A DNA stretch of 64,000 bases, from the NCBI RefSeq assembly GCF_002795265.1, contig NZ_CP024870.1, positions 1,054,001 through 1,118,000 of the forward strand, read 5' to 3'. Position 1 is the first letter of the stretch, and each line of letters begins with the position of its first letter. The translations under genes and the position numbers were made by a program. Of this stretch, positions 31,339 through 40,776 are shown piece after piece. The notes beneath the pieces were generated by a model. The model saw only the letters and a list, made by a program, of their open reading frames with translations. It was not told where the DNA came from and made no database searches. This DNA comes from Spiroplasma clarkii (GTDB lineage Bacteria > Bacillota_I > Bacilli_A > Mycoplasmatales > Mycoplasmataceae).

Positions 31339-33213
31339 TTATGCTTTGATTTCTTCCATTTTAAATGCTTCAATAATATCTCCTTCTTTTAAATCATTAA
31401 AGTTTTTAATAGTGATTCCACATTCAGAACCTTCACGAGCCTCTTTAATGTCATCTTTAACATTTTTTAGTGAAGAAATTTCACCAGTGTAAATAACAAT
31501 TCCATTTCTTAAAATATGGACTCTTGAATTTCTAGGTATAGTCCCTGAAACTACTCGACAACCAGCAATGGTTCCAACTTGTGAGTGTTTAAATAGGGCT
31601 CTAACTTCTGCTTCACCACTTGTAGTTTCTTCAAAAACAGGATCTAACATACCAGTGGCTGCTTCAGCAATCTCTTCAATAAGTTTGTAAATAATATTGT
31701 GTAAACGAATTTCAATATGGTCTTCTTCTGCTTTTTGTCTAACCTGAGCATTAGGACGCACATTAAATCCATAAATTAGGGCATTACTTGCCAAAGCCAA
31801 AGTTACGTCACTTACTGAAATGGCTCCAACTGTAGCACGAATTACATTAATTTTTACTCCTTCAATGTTAATTTTTAACATTGAGTTACGCACTGCCTCA
31901 ACTGAACCTTGAGTGTCTGCTTTTAAAATGATGTTAATTGATTTAAGTTCACCTGCATCAATTTGATCTTTAATTGAATCCAAAGTAAAGGTCTGATTTT
32001 TTTGTCTAGCTTCATTTGCTTGTTTTTCTGCTTGAGCTTTGGCAATTTCACGAGCTATTTTTTCTTCAGCAACTGCCATAAACTTATCTCCAGCTCTTGG
32101 CACTTCATTTAAACCAACAATTACAGCTGGTTGACCTGGAATAACTTTTTTAATTTTTGACTTGTATTCATTTTCAATGTCTTTAATGGCACCAAAAGTT
32201 CCTCCAGCTACTAAAATGTCTCTTAAATTTAGTGAACCCTGTTGGACAAGGATGGTTGCTACTGCTCCACGAGCTTTATCTAAGTGGGCCTCAATGACCG
32301 TTCCACGAGCAAACTTATTAGGGTTGGCTTTCAGATCTTTCATTTCTGCAATCAATAGCAGTGTTTCTAACAGTGTTTCTAATCCAACTTTGGTTTTAGC
32401 ACTACCTTCAATAAAAGGAATGTCTCCCCCAAATTCTTCTGCCACAATTCCATAGTTCATTAATTCCATTTTAACCTTATTTGAATCTGCATCTGGCTTG
32501 TCAATTTTATTAACAAAAACTACAATTGGTACATTAGCAGCCTTGGCATGGTCAAGGGCTTCTTCAGTTTGAGGCATAACCCCATCATCTGCTGCAACTA
32601 CTAAAATAACAATGTCAGTGACTTCACTTCCACGAGCACGCATTTCTGTAAAGGCTTCATGTCCTGGTGTATCAATGAAAGTAATTTTGTTACCATTCAA
32701 GTTAACTTGGTAGGCTCCAATATGTTGGGTAATTCCCCCAAACTCACCTTCAGTGACATTTGCATTTCTAATTGAGTCTAATAAAGTTGTTTTTCCATGA
32801 TCGACATGCCCCATAATTGTGACAACTGGTGGTTTATTTTTTAAATCTGCTGGGTTATCTGTTTCATCAAATGTTTCAAAGATATTTTCTTTGGTTACAG
32901 CAGTTTCTTTTTTGAAATCATAACCAAATTCTAAACACAATTCCCCCATCTGTTCTTCAGTTAGAAGTTGATTTTGAGTCACCATTGAACCATTAGTGAA
33001 AAATCATTTAACAATTTCAGCTGATTTTTTGTTAATTTTCTCTGCAAAATTTGCAATTGAAAGTGGTTCGGTGTAGACAAACACCCCATCAATTAATCCA
33101 GTTTGTTTGGTTTCTTTCAATTTGCTTTTTAAATTAGCGGTATGAGCTTTGGATTTGTTTTTGGCTTGCTGTCTTGCATCAATTTGTTTTTTGCTTTTTT
33201 TGTTATCCGCCAT
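31339..33213 (-). CDS. infB: Translation initiation factor IF-2
   Basis: A 624-aa GTPase that places initiator fMet-tRNA on the 30S subunit. G1 [11 protein letters not shown] (about residue 131), G3 DTPGHEAF, G4 NKID. A short basic N-terminal region ([21 protein letters not shown]) and the IF2N fragment replace the long N-domains of E. coli. The join VKW-FFTNGSM uses TGA as Trp. Fmt is also encoded in the window, so formylated initiation is likely. Last gene of the nusA operon; 3 bases after ylxQ. Confidence 0.98.
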
Positions 33214-33216
33214 ATA

Positions 33217-33534
33217 TTACATCTCCTTTGCTATATTTTTTTCTATTAATTTTTTAAAGTTAGGGTCAATTACACCCACTGCTTTAGTATTAGTTTTACC
33301 AATTGCTTGGTTCAATTCATCAGTTGAAACCAAACCTTGGTAAATTGGGATTTTGTAAAAATTACATTTATCATTGATTTTTTTTAACTGACTAGGTCCC
33401 ATATCGTTAACAGTTAATACCAAAAGAACTTTGTTCTTTTTAATTTTATCAAATAATGTGGCCCCAGCAACAAGTTTTCCTGCACTCATAGCTAGACCCA
33501 ATGAACCTAATAAATTTTTAATCCCAATTGTCAT
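33217..33534 (-). CDS. ylxQ: L7Ae-family RNA-binding protein YlxQ
   Basis: A 105-aa kink-turn binding fold protein found in the nusA-infB operon of Firmicutes. GLAMSAGKLVAGATL and the NDMGPSQLKKINDKC strand-helix region fit the L7Ae/L30e family. Its ATG is inside the end of rnpM (17-base overlap). Role in RNA metabolism is not well defined. Confidence 0.85.
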   Translation of the reverse strand: MTIGIKNLLGSLGLAMSAGKLVAGATLFDKIKKNKVLLVLTVNDMGPSQLKKINDKCNFYKIPIYQGLVSTDELNQAIGKTNTKAVGVIDPNFKKLIEKNIAKEM

Positions 33535-33790
33535 TAATCTCTTTTAAAATCAAATCATAAATTTCGGGTGTAATCTTTACTTTTAAGCATCTTTCCAATG
33601 CTCTAGTTTTTTTAATTTTTTCAACTGCTTGGGGATCTGGCTTTAAATAAGCACCTCTCCCATTGGCTTTTTTTGATAAATCAATAAAAATTTGTCCTTC
33701 ATTGTTTTTTACAATTCGAATCATTTCTTGTTTAGGATACATCTTGTTTGATGCAACATCTTTTCTCAGGATAATTTGCTTGTTTACCAT
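33518..33790 (-). CDS. rnpM: YlxR/RnpM family RNA-binding protein
   Basis: A 90-aa DUF448 protein; the B. subtilis homologue binds RNase P RNA. MIRIVKNNEGQIFIDLSKKANGRGAYLKPD is the domain core with the invariant GRGAY. The Cys seen near the N-terminus of many relatives is Asp here (LRKDVAS). Start ATG 33790, with GAGG 7 bases upstream, preferred over the TTG three bases earlier. Confidence 0.9.
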   Translation of the reverse strand: MVNKQIILRKDVASNKMYPKQEMIRIVKNNEGQIFIDLSKKANGRGAYLKPDPQAVEKIKKTRALERCLKVKITPEIYDLILKEINDNWD

Positions 33791-33802
33791 CAAATCACCT
33801 CA

Positions 33803-35155
33803 CTAATCTTCATAGTATGAATCATAATCATCATTGATTTCGACTGTTAAATCTTCAGGTTCATCATTTGCTAAGTCTTCAAAGGCATCTGCATACGATT
33901 GAATTTCATCAACCGAAGCCTCTTCAACATATAATTTTTCATCAATTTCATCATGAACTTCTTCTACAACTGGTTGAGCTGGTTTACTTTTATTCTCAAA
34001 GTTGTTAAATTTACTCTTTTGTTTACGCGAGTTTGTGTTGTTGATAAATTCAGAACTTTCCAATTGTTCTTTGGTTATGTTTCCATTTCACAAGTTCTCA
34101 ATGTTTCTTGAACCTGATTCGCTAATCGAAACTATATTTATTTTAACATTAACTAGGTTAGCAACCAAACGTGCAGCCATACCTTTTTTTCCAATTGCTA
34201 ATGATAATTGTTCATTTGGCACAATAACAAAACATTCATTTTCTGTTTCGTCCAAGTCAATACTAATGACTTTTACTGGTGCCAAGGCATTCATAATGAA
34301 TGTCTTTTTGTCCTCATTTCAAAGAATGATGTCAATTCTTTCACCATGTAATTCTTTGCTGACCTCTTTGATTCTTGCTCCTGCAGTTCCAATACAAGCC
34401 CCAATTGGGTCAATATTTTCATCATGAGAAAACACTGCAATTTTCGATCTGTTTCCTGGGTCTCGAGAAACTGATTTAACTTCTACAATCCCTTCTGCAA
34501 TTTCTGGAACATGTAATTCCATTAGTTTTGCTAAAAAATCAGGGTGGATTCTAGAAGCTTGGACTTGCGAATGCTTGCTGTCACGAACAACATCTTCTAC
34601 ATAAAAACAAATTCTGTCACCATCTTCAAATTCTTCACCAGGAATCATTTTTTTATTTCAAATTGAAATTATTGAACCATTTACTTCAACTAAGTAACTT
34701 GTTAAAGTTACATCTTTGATAATTCCAGCAATAATTTCATGGTTTTTTTCTAAAAATTCTTCATAGATTTTTATTTTTTCACCTTCACGAATTTTTTGTT
34801 TGATAATTTGTCCAACTTGTAAAACTGCTAATTTTGAAAATTCAGATCCAAATTCAACTGGTTCATAAACATAATCACCGATTGTTACATCTGCTCCATA
34901 TTTTGCTTGAGCATCACTTAAGGTAATGTCTAATCACTCATCTTCAATTTTTTGTACTACTGTTAGTTCTTTAAAAACCTTGATTTGACCAGTATTTCCA
35001 TCAATTTCAACTTTAACAATTGCTTCTGGATCAAAATACTTTTCATAGGCTTTTTGAAAACCTTCCTTAATACCTTCTATGACAATTTTCTTATCAATTT
35101 TTTTCTCTTCAGTGATATCATAAATTGCTTCTAATAACTTTGCACCATCAATCAT
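33803..35155 (-). CDS. nusA: Transcription termination/antitermination factor NusA
   Basis: A 450-aa NusA that binds RNA polymerase and modulates pausing and termination. N-terminal domain (MIDGAKLLEAIYDITEEKKI), S1 domain (about 130-195), KH1 with GACIGTAGARIKEVSKEL and KH2 with SLAIGKKGMAARLVA. After KH2 an acidic low-complexity tail of about 80 residues (EDLANDEPEDLTVEINDDYD) takes the place of the acidic repeats of Proteobacteria. Four TGA Trp codons. Shine-Dalgarno AGGAGGA. First gene of the operon; no rimP gene precedes it. Confidence 0.97.
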
Positions 35156-35252
35156 GGCCTAATGTCCTCCTAATAATTACTGTCAAGATCTATTTTGTTG
35201 CTACATAAATTGAAAAGAAGACTTCCGCCTTCTTCCTGATTTATGAAACTTG
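35156..35252 (-). promoter_or_regulatory. Leader of the nusA operon
   Basis: About 100 nt of untranslated leader. It contains AGAAG-GCGGAAGT-CTTCT, a small hairpin at about 35215-35236, near where rimP lies in other Firmicutes. A possible cis-regulatory element; no known family recognised. Confidence 0.4.
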
Positions 35253-35260
35253 ACTTTTTA

Positions 35261-35288
35261 ATTATACCCTAAAAAAACTTTTTGTAAA
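35261..35288 (-). promoter_or_regulatory. Promoter of the nusA operon
   Basis: Minus strand TTTACA (35283-35288), 16-bp spacer, TATAAT (35261-35266). A small hairpin AAAACT-GATT-AGTTTT (35289-35308) just upstream may terminate the nicotinamidase transcript. Confidence 0.7.
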
Positions 35289-35322
35289 TAAAACTAATCA
35301 GTTTTTTTGGATTTTTTGTCTT

Positions 35323-35802
35323 TTACTTTACAAGTTCCTCAAGAACAGTTGATTTAAAGCCGTGTTTTAAAGCATCCTGGTGGGTGGCTTCAACACAATA
35401 CTGTTTAACTAAGCCACAAATTTCAACTTCCTCAACTTTTTGTGCTTGCAATCAAACTTCTAGTGGTGGAACACCTTTTATTTGTTCATTGAATCCTGAA
35501 TAACTATCTCAATCTTGATAAACAGCTTTTTTAACTACTAAGTCTGCTAAGTTTTCATCAATTAATAGTTGTGCTCCTGGTGTGTTTTGAATGCAGTGTG
35601 GTGGTCATTCAGTAAATGAACAATGGTTCTCTGGATGTCAATCCATTGTCATAACTACTAAATCTTGATTAGCTTTGTACTCCTTAATTTTTGCTAAAAT
35701 ACCCTCTTGTAGAGTTTCCCCTTCTGGTCAATATAAACTTCCTTGTGGATTGGCAAAGTCATATTGATAATCGACAACAATTAGTGCTTTTTTCTTTTCC
35801 AT
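35323..35802 (-). CDS. pncA: Nicotinamidase
   Basis: A 159-aa isochorismatase-fold amidase that turns nicotinamide into nicotinate for NAD salvage. Seen are the catalytic Asp in ALIVVDYQYDF, the metal-binding DWHPENHCSF, the catalytic Lys in VVKKAVYQ and the nucleophile Cys in LVKQYCVEATHQDA. Six Trp codons are TGA, so it is invisible under the standard code. The ATG lies only 6 bases downstream of a perfect TATAAT and no ribosome binding site is present, so the mRNA may be leaderless. Confidence 0.9.
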
Positions 35803-35808
35803 AAACTA

Positions 35809-35814
35809 ATTATA
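35809..35814 (-). promoter_or_regulatory. -10 box of a possibly leaderless nicotinamidase transcript
   Basis: Minus-strand TATAAT whose 3' end is 6 bases before the A of ATG, so transcription would start at or beside the initiation codon. No good -35 is visible. Confidence 0.5.
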
Positions 35815-35849
35815 CCTAAAAAAAGACAATTGCTAGAAGCAAATCAACA

Positions 35850-35891
35850 AAATAAAATCAACCCCGCAAGGGGTTGATAAGGTTTTATTTT
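35850..35891 (-). terminator. Strong terminator with GCAA tetraloop
   Basis: TCAACCCC-GCAA-GGGGTTGA (35858-35877) inside flanking AAAATAAAA/TTTTATTTT complementarity. On the minus strand it terminates the 59-aa gene, whose TAA is in the lower stem. Confidence 0.9.
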
Positions 35892-36064
35892 GTTTTTTCA
35901 ATTAATACATCTAACTTATCACTAATTTGTTTTAATAAATCAATTAATGGTTTTTCAAAGTTTTCAATTCTTCCAGAATTTCCGCCTGAGTTAGGACGGC
36001 GATTCCCGTCATTATTTGAAAATCTTCTTGGTCTATCTGAACCACGGTTATTGTCAAATCCCAT
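35885..36064 (-). CDS. Small Arg/Gly/Asn-rich protein, 59 aa
   Basis: Starts MGFDNNRGSDRPRRFS with AAAGGTGATG 6 bases upstream (strong site). Residues 1-33 are disordered, rich in Arg, Asn, Gly and Ser (RGG-like, suggestive of nucleic-acid binding); residues 36-58 form one amphipathic helix or coiled coil (PLIDLLKQISDKLDVLIEK). Has its own strong terminator. Family not recognised; length and composition could suit an RNA-binding or oligomerising accessory protein. Confidence 0.7.
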   Translation of the reverse strand: MGFDNNRGSDRPRRFSNNDGNRRPNSGGNSGRIENFEKPLIDLLKQISDKLDVLIEKTK

Positions 36065-36233
36065 ATTTTCATCACCTTTCTACATAATCATTTAAAGGTA
36101 ATAAAAATCTATACACGCTCTAAAGAGATGCCTTTGACATCTAGATGATTATAACTTATTTTTTAAGTAAGTGTTGTGTTTTTGTATAATATCTTATTTT
36201 TTTAATGATTTTAGCGAGTAGTCACTCTATTGA

Positions 36234-36815
36234 TTATTCTTTTAAGTGGGAATAGTCATGGTTGATAACTTTAATGAATTCAAAGTCATCATTTTCATAC
36301 TCAAAAATTAAAATAGAACAATTTGTAAACTTTGGTGCAGTTTGATTTTCTTTAAGATGCTTTCTTAAAAAATATTGAATGGCAGCTCCATGACCCACAA
36401 TTAAAATTTGTGAATCTGCATCAGCTTTTGCAATACTTTTGATTGTTTCAGCAATTCTAGCATAAACTTCAGTTTCTGACTCTCCCCCAGCATATTTAAA
36501 AAAATCATTATATGGAGGTAAAGGACTCAAAAATTCTGGTTGTCCTTCAAATTTACCATAACCTTGTTCTTTTAAACCCTTTAAACGATGATATACTAAA
36601 TTTGGAAAAACATTTTCAATGGTATCTGCAGTTCTTTCAGCAGTTGAGCAATATGCTTTTTGAAAAACAAGTTGGTTATCTTTAAATCACTGTCCGGCCA
36701 CTTTTGCCTGGGCAATCCCAAATTTTGTCAAAGGTGAATCACATCACCCTTGAATTTGTTTTAACTCATTAAATACAGTTTGACCATGTCTCATAAAATA
36801 AATTGTTTTTTTCAT
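36234..36815 (-). CDS. Histidine phosphatase family protein
   Basis: A 193-aa member of the phosphoglycerate-mutase-like superfamily: YFMRHGQT (RHG motif with catalytic His), CSTAERTADT (second Arg), and the distal ILIVGHGAAIQYF with the second His. Trp codons in QGWCDSP are TGA. Start 36815 with GAGG 9 bases upstream. Substrate unclear: could be cofactor-dependent mutase-like or a general sugar-phosphate phosphatase; the latter is more likely given its short length. Confidence 0.9.
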
Positions 36816-36885
36816 TGCTAGCCTCATTAAATTATTCTATAAGTTAATTATAAAATAATTCACTTTAAAAATATTGAAAATAAAA

Positions 36886-36909
36886 AACATTCAATAAGTT
36901 TGAATGTTT
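36886..36909 (-). terminator. Terminator of the DJ-1/PfpI gene
   Basis: AAACATTCA-AACTTA-TGAATGTTTTTT on the minus strand, 17 bases after the stop. Confidence 0.85.
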
Positions 36910-36925
36910 AAGAACCTCTAAAAAA

Positions 36926-37501
36926 TTAATAGTTAAATACTAATTGTTGGTGCAGTTGTAACATTTCTTCAGTTGAAGTGAAGTGATCTACAATTTGTAG
37001 AGCAAACAATAGCGCTCCTCCGATTGAACTACCAGTGATAATATTACCTTCACTGATTGCACTCATATGCGGTTTTTTAATTGCTTTGTCTAAGTATTGG
37101 TCACAACCTGGATAATGAGTAACTTCAATTCCATCAACCAAACCAAGTTTTCCTAAAATTTGGGGTGCAGCACAAATGGCTGCAATGGTTTTATCTGCTT
37201 TTGCATGATTTGTTAGTGCTGTCATTAATGTTTCACAATTCATTAAGTTATCAACTCCTGGTTGACCTCCAGGTAAAACCAAACAATCATAATCTGCAAC
37301 ATTGATTTCTTGCATTGTTTTATCAGCTTGAATAGTGATATTGTGTGCACCTGTGACTTGCTTTACATCAGTAATTGAAACCATTTCAACTATTGAAAAA
37401 CTCCCAGGAAAGGTTTTTTCTGCTCGACGAAGCACATCAACCACACTAATCATTTCGGTTTCTTCAAAACCTGTTGCTAAAAATACTGCTACTTTTGCCA
37501 T
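36926..37501 (-). CDS. DJ-1/PfpI family protein
   Basis: A 191-aa protein of the DJ-1/ThiJ/PfpI superfamily. AVFLATGFEETE carries the conserved Glu; the nucleophile elbow is AAICAAPQIL with the reactive Cys; LPGGQPGVDNL is typical. Start MAKVAVF at 37501 with AGAGG upstream, rather than a TTG 18 bases earlier. Members act as glyoxalase III/deglycase or chaperone-like stress proteins; which one is open. Divergent overlapping promoter region with the plus-strand gene at 37559. Confidence 0.93.
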   Translation of the reverse strand: MAKVAVFLATGFEETEMISVVDVLRRAEKTFPGSFSIVEMVSITDVKQVTGAHNITIQADKTMQEINVADYDCLVLPGGQPGVDNLMNCETLMTALTNHAKADKTIAAICAAPQILGKLGLVDGIEVTHYPGCDQYLDKAIKKPHMSAISEGNIITGSSIGGALLFALQIVDHFTSTEEMLQLHQQLVFNY

Positions 37502-37558
37502 AAAAATACCTCTTTTCAATATATATTATAACCAAAAAATCGGTTATAATTAACTTAG

Positions 37559-37996
37559 GTGATAAATTTGGGATTATTTAAATTAACAAAAGAGCTGTTT
37601 GTGTTATCACAACCAAAACACAAAGACGTCAAAGTCAGAGATGATGGTGCTCCAAGGCAGTTGTCAATGAACAACCAGATCAAAGACATCAATATTTATA
37701 CAATTAAAAACAGTAAACAAAAAATTGATACCTTAGTTTTTAAAGATAGATTTAACTATGATGTTGGTTTTAGAATCATTAATGCTCAAGGTTTTAATTC
37801 ATTTGGTTTAAAAGAAGAGGTTGATCTGATTTTTTGTAACCGTCATCATCAAGTAATTGATACTTATACAAAATTTAAAATAAACAAGTTTACTCAATTT
37901 CATGAAAAGGCTGTTGAAGTCTTTGTGTTAGCAAAAAATATGATTAAATATTTAAATATCAGTATCAATGACCAACTAAAATTAGCAAAATATTAA
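37559..37996 (+). CDS. Unknown small protein, DUF192-like
   Basis: A 145-aa protein. The end VDLIFCNRHHQVIDTYT...FHEKAVEVFVLAKNMIKYLNISINDQL follows the DUF192 pattern (hydrophobic D-h-h-F strand, then an E-h..G-h..h..h..GD segment), though the usual GLM motif is absent; low certainty. The start is either GTG 37559, two bases after the predicted start of transcription from TATAAT (37545-37550), or TTG 37568 with AGGTGAT just upstream. No signal peptide. It has its own terminator. Confidence 0.7.
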   Translation: MINLGLFKLTKELFVLSQPKHKDVKVRDDGAPRQLSMNNQIKDINIYTIKNSKQKIDTLVFKDRFNYDVGFRIINAQGFNSFGLKEEVDLIFCNRHHQVIDTYTKFKINKFTQFHEKAVEVFVLAKNMIKYLNISINDQLKLAKY

Positions 37997-38020
37997 AACT
38001 CTTTTCAAAGAGTTTTTTTG
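37996..38020 (+). terminator. Terminator of the DUF192-like gene
   Basis: AAAACTCTTT-TC-AAAGAGTTTTTTT immediately after the stop codon. Confidence 0.9.
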
Positions 38021-38027
38021 TTAAAAA

Positions 38028-38057
38028 AATCTTTAAAACTCTTTAGTTTTAAAGATT
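38028..38057 (-). terminator. Terminator of the 170-aa unknown gene
   Basis: AATCTTTAAAACT / AGTTTTAAAGATT, 13-bp perfect stem with 4-base loop, T run on the minus strand. Confidence 0.9.
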
Positions 38058-38061
38058 CAGA

Positions 38062-38574
38062 TTAAGTACTACTTGAATAAATCTCTTTTTTAACTTTATC
38101 TCAGAAATTAACTGCTAAAAAACTATCAACCACTCGAGCAGAAACATGTAACCCTTCAAAGTAGAAGTGCATTTTGTTATGTCGTAAAACAATGTGTCCT
38201 ATTGTTACTGCTAAAAAGTCATAACCATCATTGATTAAATCTTTTCCTGATTTTTCTTTAAATTCTGCAAACCCATATTGTTTATACATTGCTTCACGCA
38301 TTGTTTCTACACCAGGATTTCATCATGTTGTTAACACATACTCACGTAACCTAGCAATTTTTGCTTCTCCTTCTGGTCCAAGTTTTAATCATGGTTCAAT
38401 TACACGTTCAATAAAATGTGGAGCAAAATGTTTAATTCCTAACTCTATTGTTGGGAAAAACATTTGAAATGGTTCGGGTTCCTCTTCAATTTCAAAATGA
38501 ACTAAAAACCATGGTGTATCAAATTTAACTACACCAATTTGTTCGGAATTTAATTGATATACTTTTTCAGCCAT
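38062..38574 (-). CDS. Unknown protein, 170 aa
   Basis: Family not recognised. A soluble protein rich in aromatic residues (VKFDTPWFLVHFEIEEEPEPFQMFFP; LRHNKMHFYFEGLHVSARVVDSF), with two adjacent Trp in LTTWWNPG partly encoded by TGA. No membrane segment and no clear catalytic motif; His/Phe-rich beta strands suggest a ligand-binding fold. Strong Shine-Dalgarno (AAGGGAGAT). Monocistronic between two terminators and an AT-rich promoter region. Confidence 0.75.
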
Positions 38575-38685
38575 TGTTACATCTCCCTTAAAATATGTAT
38601 TAATTATAACATAATTTATCTTCTGACTACTAGCGGAATTTCTTGGTTATATTAAAAAATATGCAAAGTCAATGAATTTTTCTGA

Positions 38686-39459
38686 TTATAATAAAAAAAT
38701 CACACAAATTATTGCTGTAACAGCAATAATTGGTATTAAAAGTCATAAAACCCAAAGTTGTGAATGACTTTTAGAACCATACCCTTCATCCCTTGCTTTT
38801 GCTTTGGGCTTTGCTTTTTTTGGTACTTTCTGAATGACTACTACTTTTTCACTAGCAACTGGTGTTTCTTTTCTTCAACCATCAAACTCCTTCATTGGTT
38901 TAATTTCTTCGACTTTTTTTTGAAACTTATGAGGTGGAACCACTGTTGCTTTATTAAGATCCTCATCAATCAATTGCTCTTTTTCATTTTCTGCCAAAAG
39001 TGGGTCATCTGAATCAGGTAAAAATTCAATTGTGCTACCAGTTTTACCCTTTAGAGTATCAATAAAGTGGTTCACAACCTCTTGACTTGGACAAGCAAAT
39101 GTTGTTCCATTACCAAATGAGTCACTTACCAATGATACATAGTTTAACCCAGTCTTTGATTGACTAAATTGAACTTGGATTTTTTCTAAGTTATAGATTT
39201 GAATTGGTGTATATTTAACATGAGTTTGGTTTTCAACACATTCAACAGTAAAACACCTTTTTGAAGTGATAAACACAATCCCAATGTAATCTTCTGTGTC
39301 TCTTTTAAAACTAGCTCATAGTGCTGATTGAACTGTTTCATCTTCATCAAAAAATACTTCAATGTGGGCTCAAACACTAGTTAAAATATTCTTATAATTT
39401 GGTAACCAATTATAACCATTGCTAGCTAAATTTTGTTTTATTTTTGCTGCTTCTAACAT
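38686..39459 (-). CDS. Tail-anchored protein with PH-like domain
   Basis: A 257-aa protein. Residues 35-150 (SALWASFKRDTEDYIGIVFITSKRCFTVE onward) look like a bacterial pleckstrin-homology-like module: 'IGIVFITSKR' then 'YTPIQIYNLEKI' then a Gly-containing strand. A charged linker (165-225; KKVEEIKPMKEF, KKAKPKAKARDEG) leads to one C-terminal membrane helix (LWVLWLLIPIIAVTAIICVIFLL) at the very end. The ATG overlaps the rarA stop by one base (TAATG). Expected topology: cytoplasmic domain held to the membrane by its tail. Function unknown. Confidence 0.7.
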
Positions 39460-40703
39460 TATTTTCCCCCTTCTTGTTGTTCGGTGAATTTAAGATACAA
39501 TTGCATTAATTTTTTTTCATAGGCTGAATGAGGTTTAAAAGTAAAAAAGTTCTGATTTTTTAACTCTTTTGGTAAGTAAGTTTGAGCCACTCAGTCATTT
39601 TCAAAATCATGAGGGTATAAGTAACCAATTCCTGAACCTAATTTGGCAGCACTTTGATAATGTGTGTCTTTCAAGTGTTTTGGAATTGAATAAATCTTAC
39701 CAGTTTGCACATCATTCAGAGCTTGATCTGTTGCAAGATAAGCTGAATTTGATTTTTCACTTAGTGCCATTTCAACAATTGCTAAACCCAAAATTATTCT
39801 ACCCTCAGGCATTCCAATTTGTCGAAAAGCTTGGCAAGCTTGAAAAACTCTTACAGGAATGGCTGGGTTTGCCAAACCTATGTCTTCATAAGCTATAACA
39901 GTCATTCTTCTCATTAAAGTTTCAAAATCTCCATTTTGAACTAAACGAGCTCAATAATATAAACTAGCATTGACATCACTTCCTCTAATTGACTTTTGCA
40001 AAGCACTGAGTAAATCATAGTGCTCATCACCAACTCCAGTACCCTTGGCATAAGCTGTATCATAAATATTTTTTAAAATTGTCTCATCAATTGTTTGGTC
40101 TGCATACAAGTTAACTAAAAGTTCCAAAGCATTGATAGCAACCCTTAAATCTCCACTTGAAAAAGCACACATTTTTGCTAAAATATCAGGTTCAATTTTA
40201 ATTGGGAGTTTTTCTGTAGTAATTATTTTACTTAATCCTGCTGCCATCTCTTCATTTGAGATTTCTTTTAATTGTAAAATAGTGCAGCGAGATCTAATGG
40301 CAGGATTTATGACAAAATATGGATTTTCAGTGGTTGTAATAAAAACAATCATCTCCTTGGTTTCTAAAAACTCAAGTAAAAAATCTTGAATATTTCGATT
40401 CATTCTGTGAATTTCATCGACTATCAAAATAACTCTTGTTTCTTTGTTTTGAGCAACTATTTTTTCAAGTTTTTCTTTTTTATCCCTAGCAGCATTAAAT
40501 TGAGCATAAGCAAACTGCAAGTCATTGGCAAGAGCAATAGCAGTGGTGGTTTTCCCAATTCCAGGTGGACCATAAAAGATCAAGTTTACTGGAAACTTTT
40601 TGGCAATCATTTTAGTAATTATCCCATTTTTATTCAACAAATGGGTTTGACCAATAATGTCAGTTGTGGTTTTTGGTCTAAGTATATAGCTTAAAGAGTC
40701 CAT
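39459..40703 (-). CDS. rarA: Replication-associated recombination ATPase RarA
   Basis: A 414-aa AAA+ ATPase of the RarA/MgsA/WRNIP1 family, which acts at stalled forks. Walker A FYGPPGIGKTTT, Walker B ILIVDEIHRMN, sensor 1 ITTTENP, and the late family block RRMTVIAYEDIGLANP plus TDQALND are intact. Length is near the usual 420-440. Trp codons YYWARLVQNG and DWVAQTYLPKEL use TGA. Overlaps the PH-like gene. Confidence 0.95.
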
Positions 40704-40736
40704 GTCAATTCACCTTCTTATAAATTAATTGTAAAT

Positions 40737-40767
40737 AAAAAATTGGGTTCTTTCACACCCAATTTTA
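40737..40767 (-). terminator. Intrinsic terminator of lon
   Basis: AAAATTGGGT and ACCCAATTTT pair across GTGAAAGA; 10 bases after the lon stop. Confidence 0.85.
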
Positions 40768-40776
40768 ACATTTATT

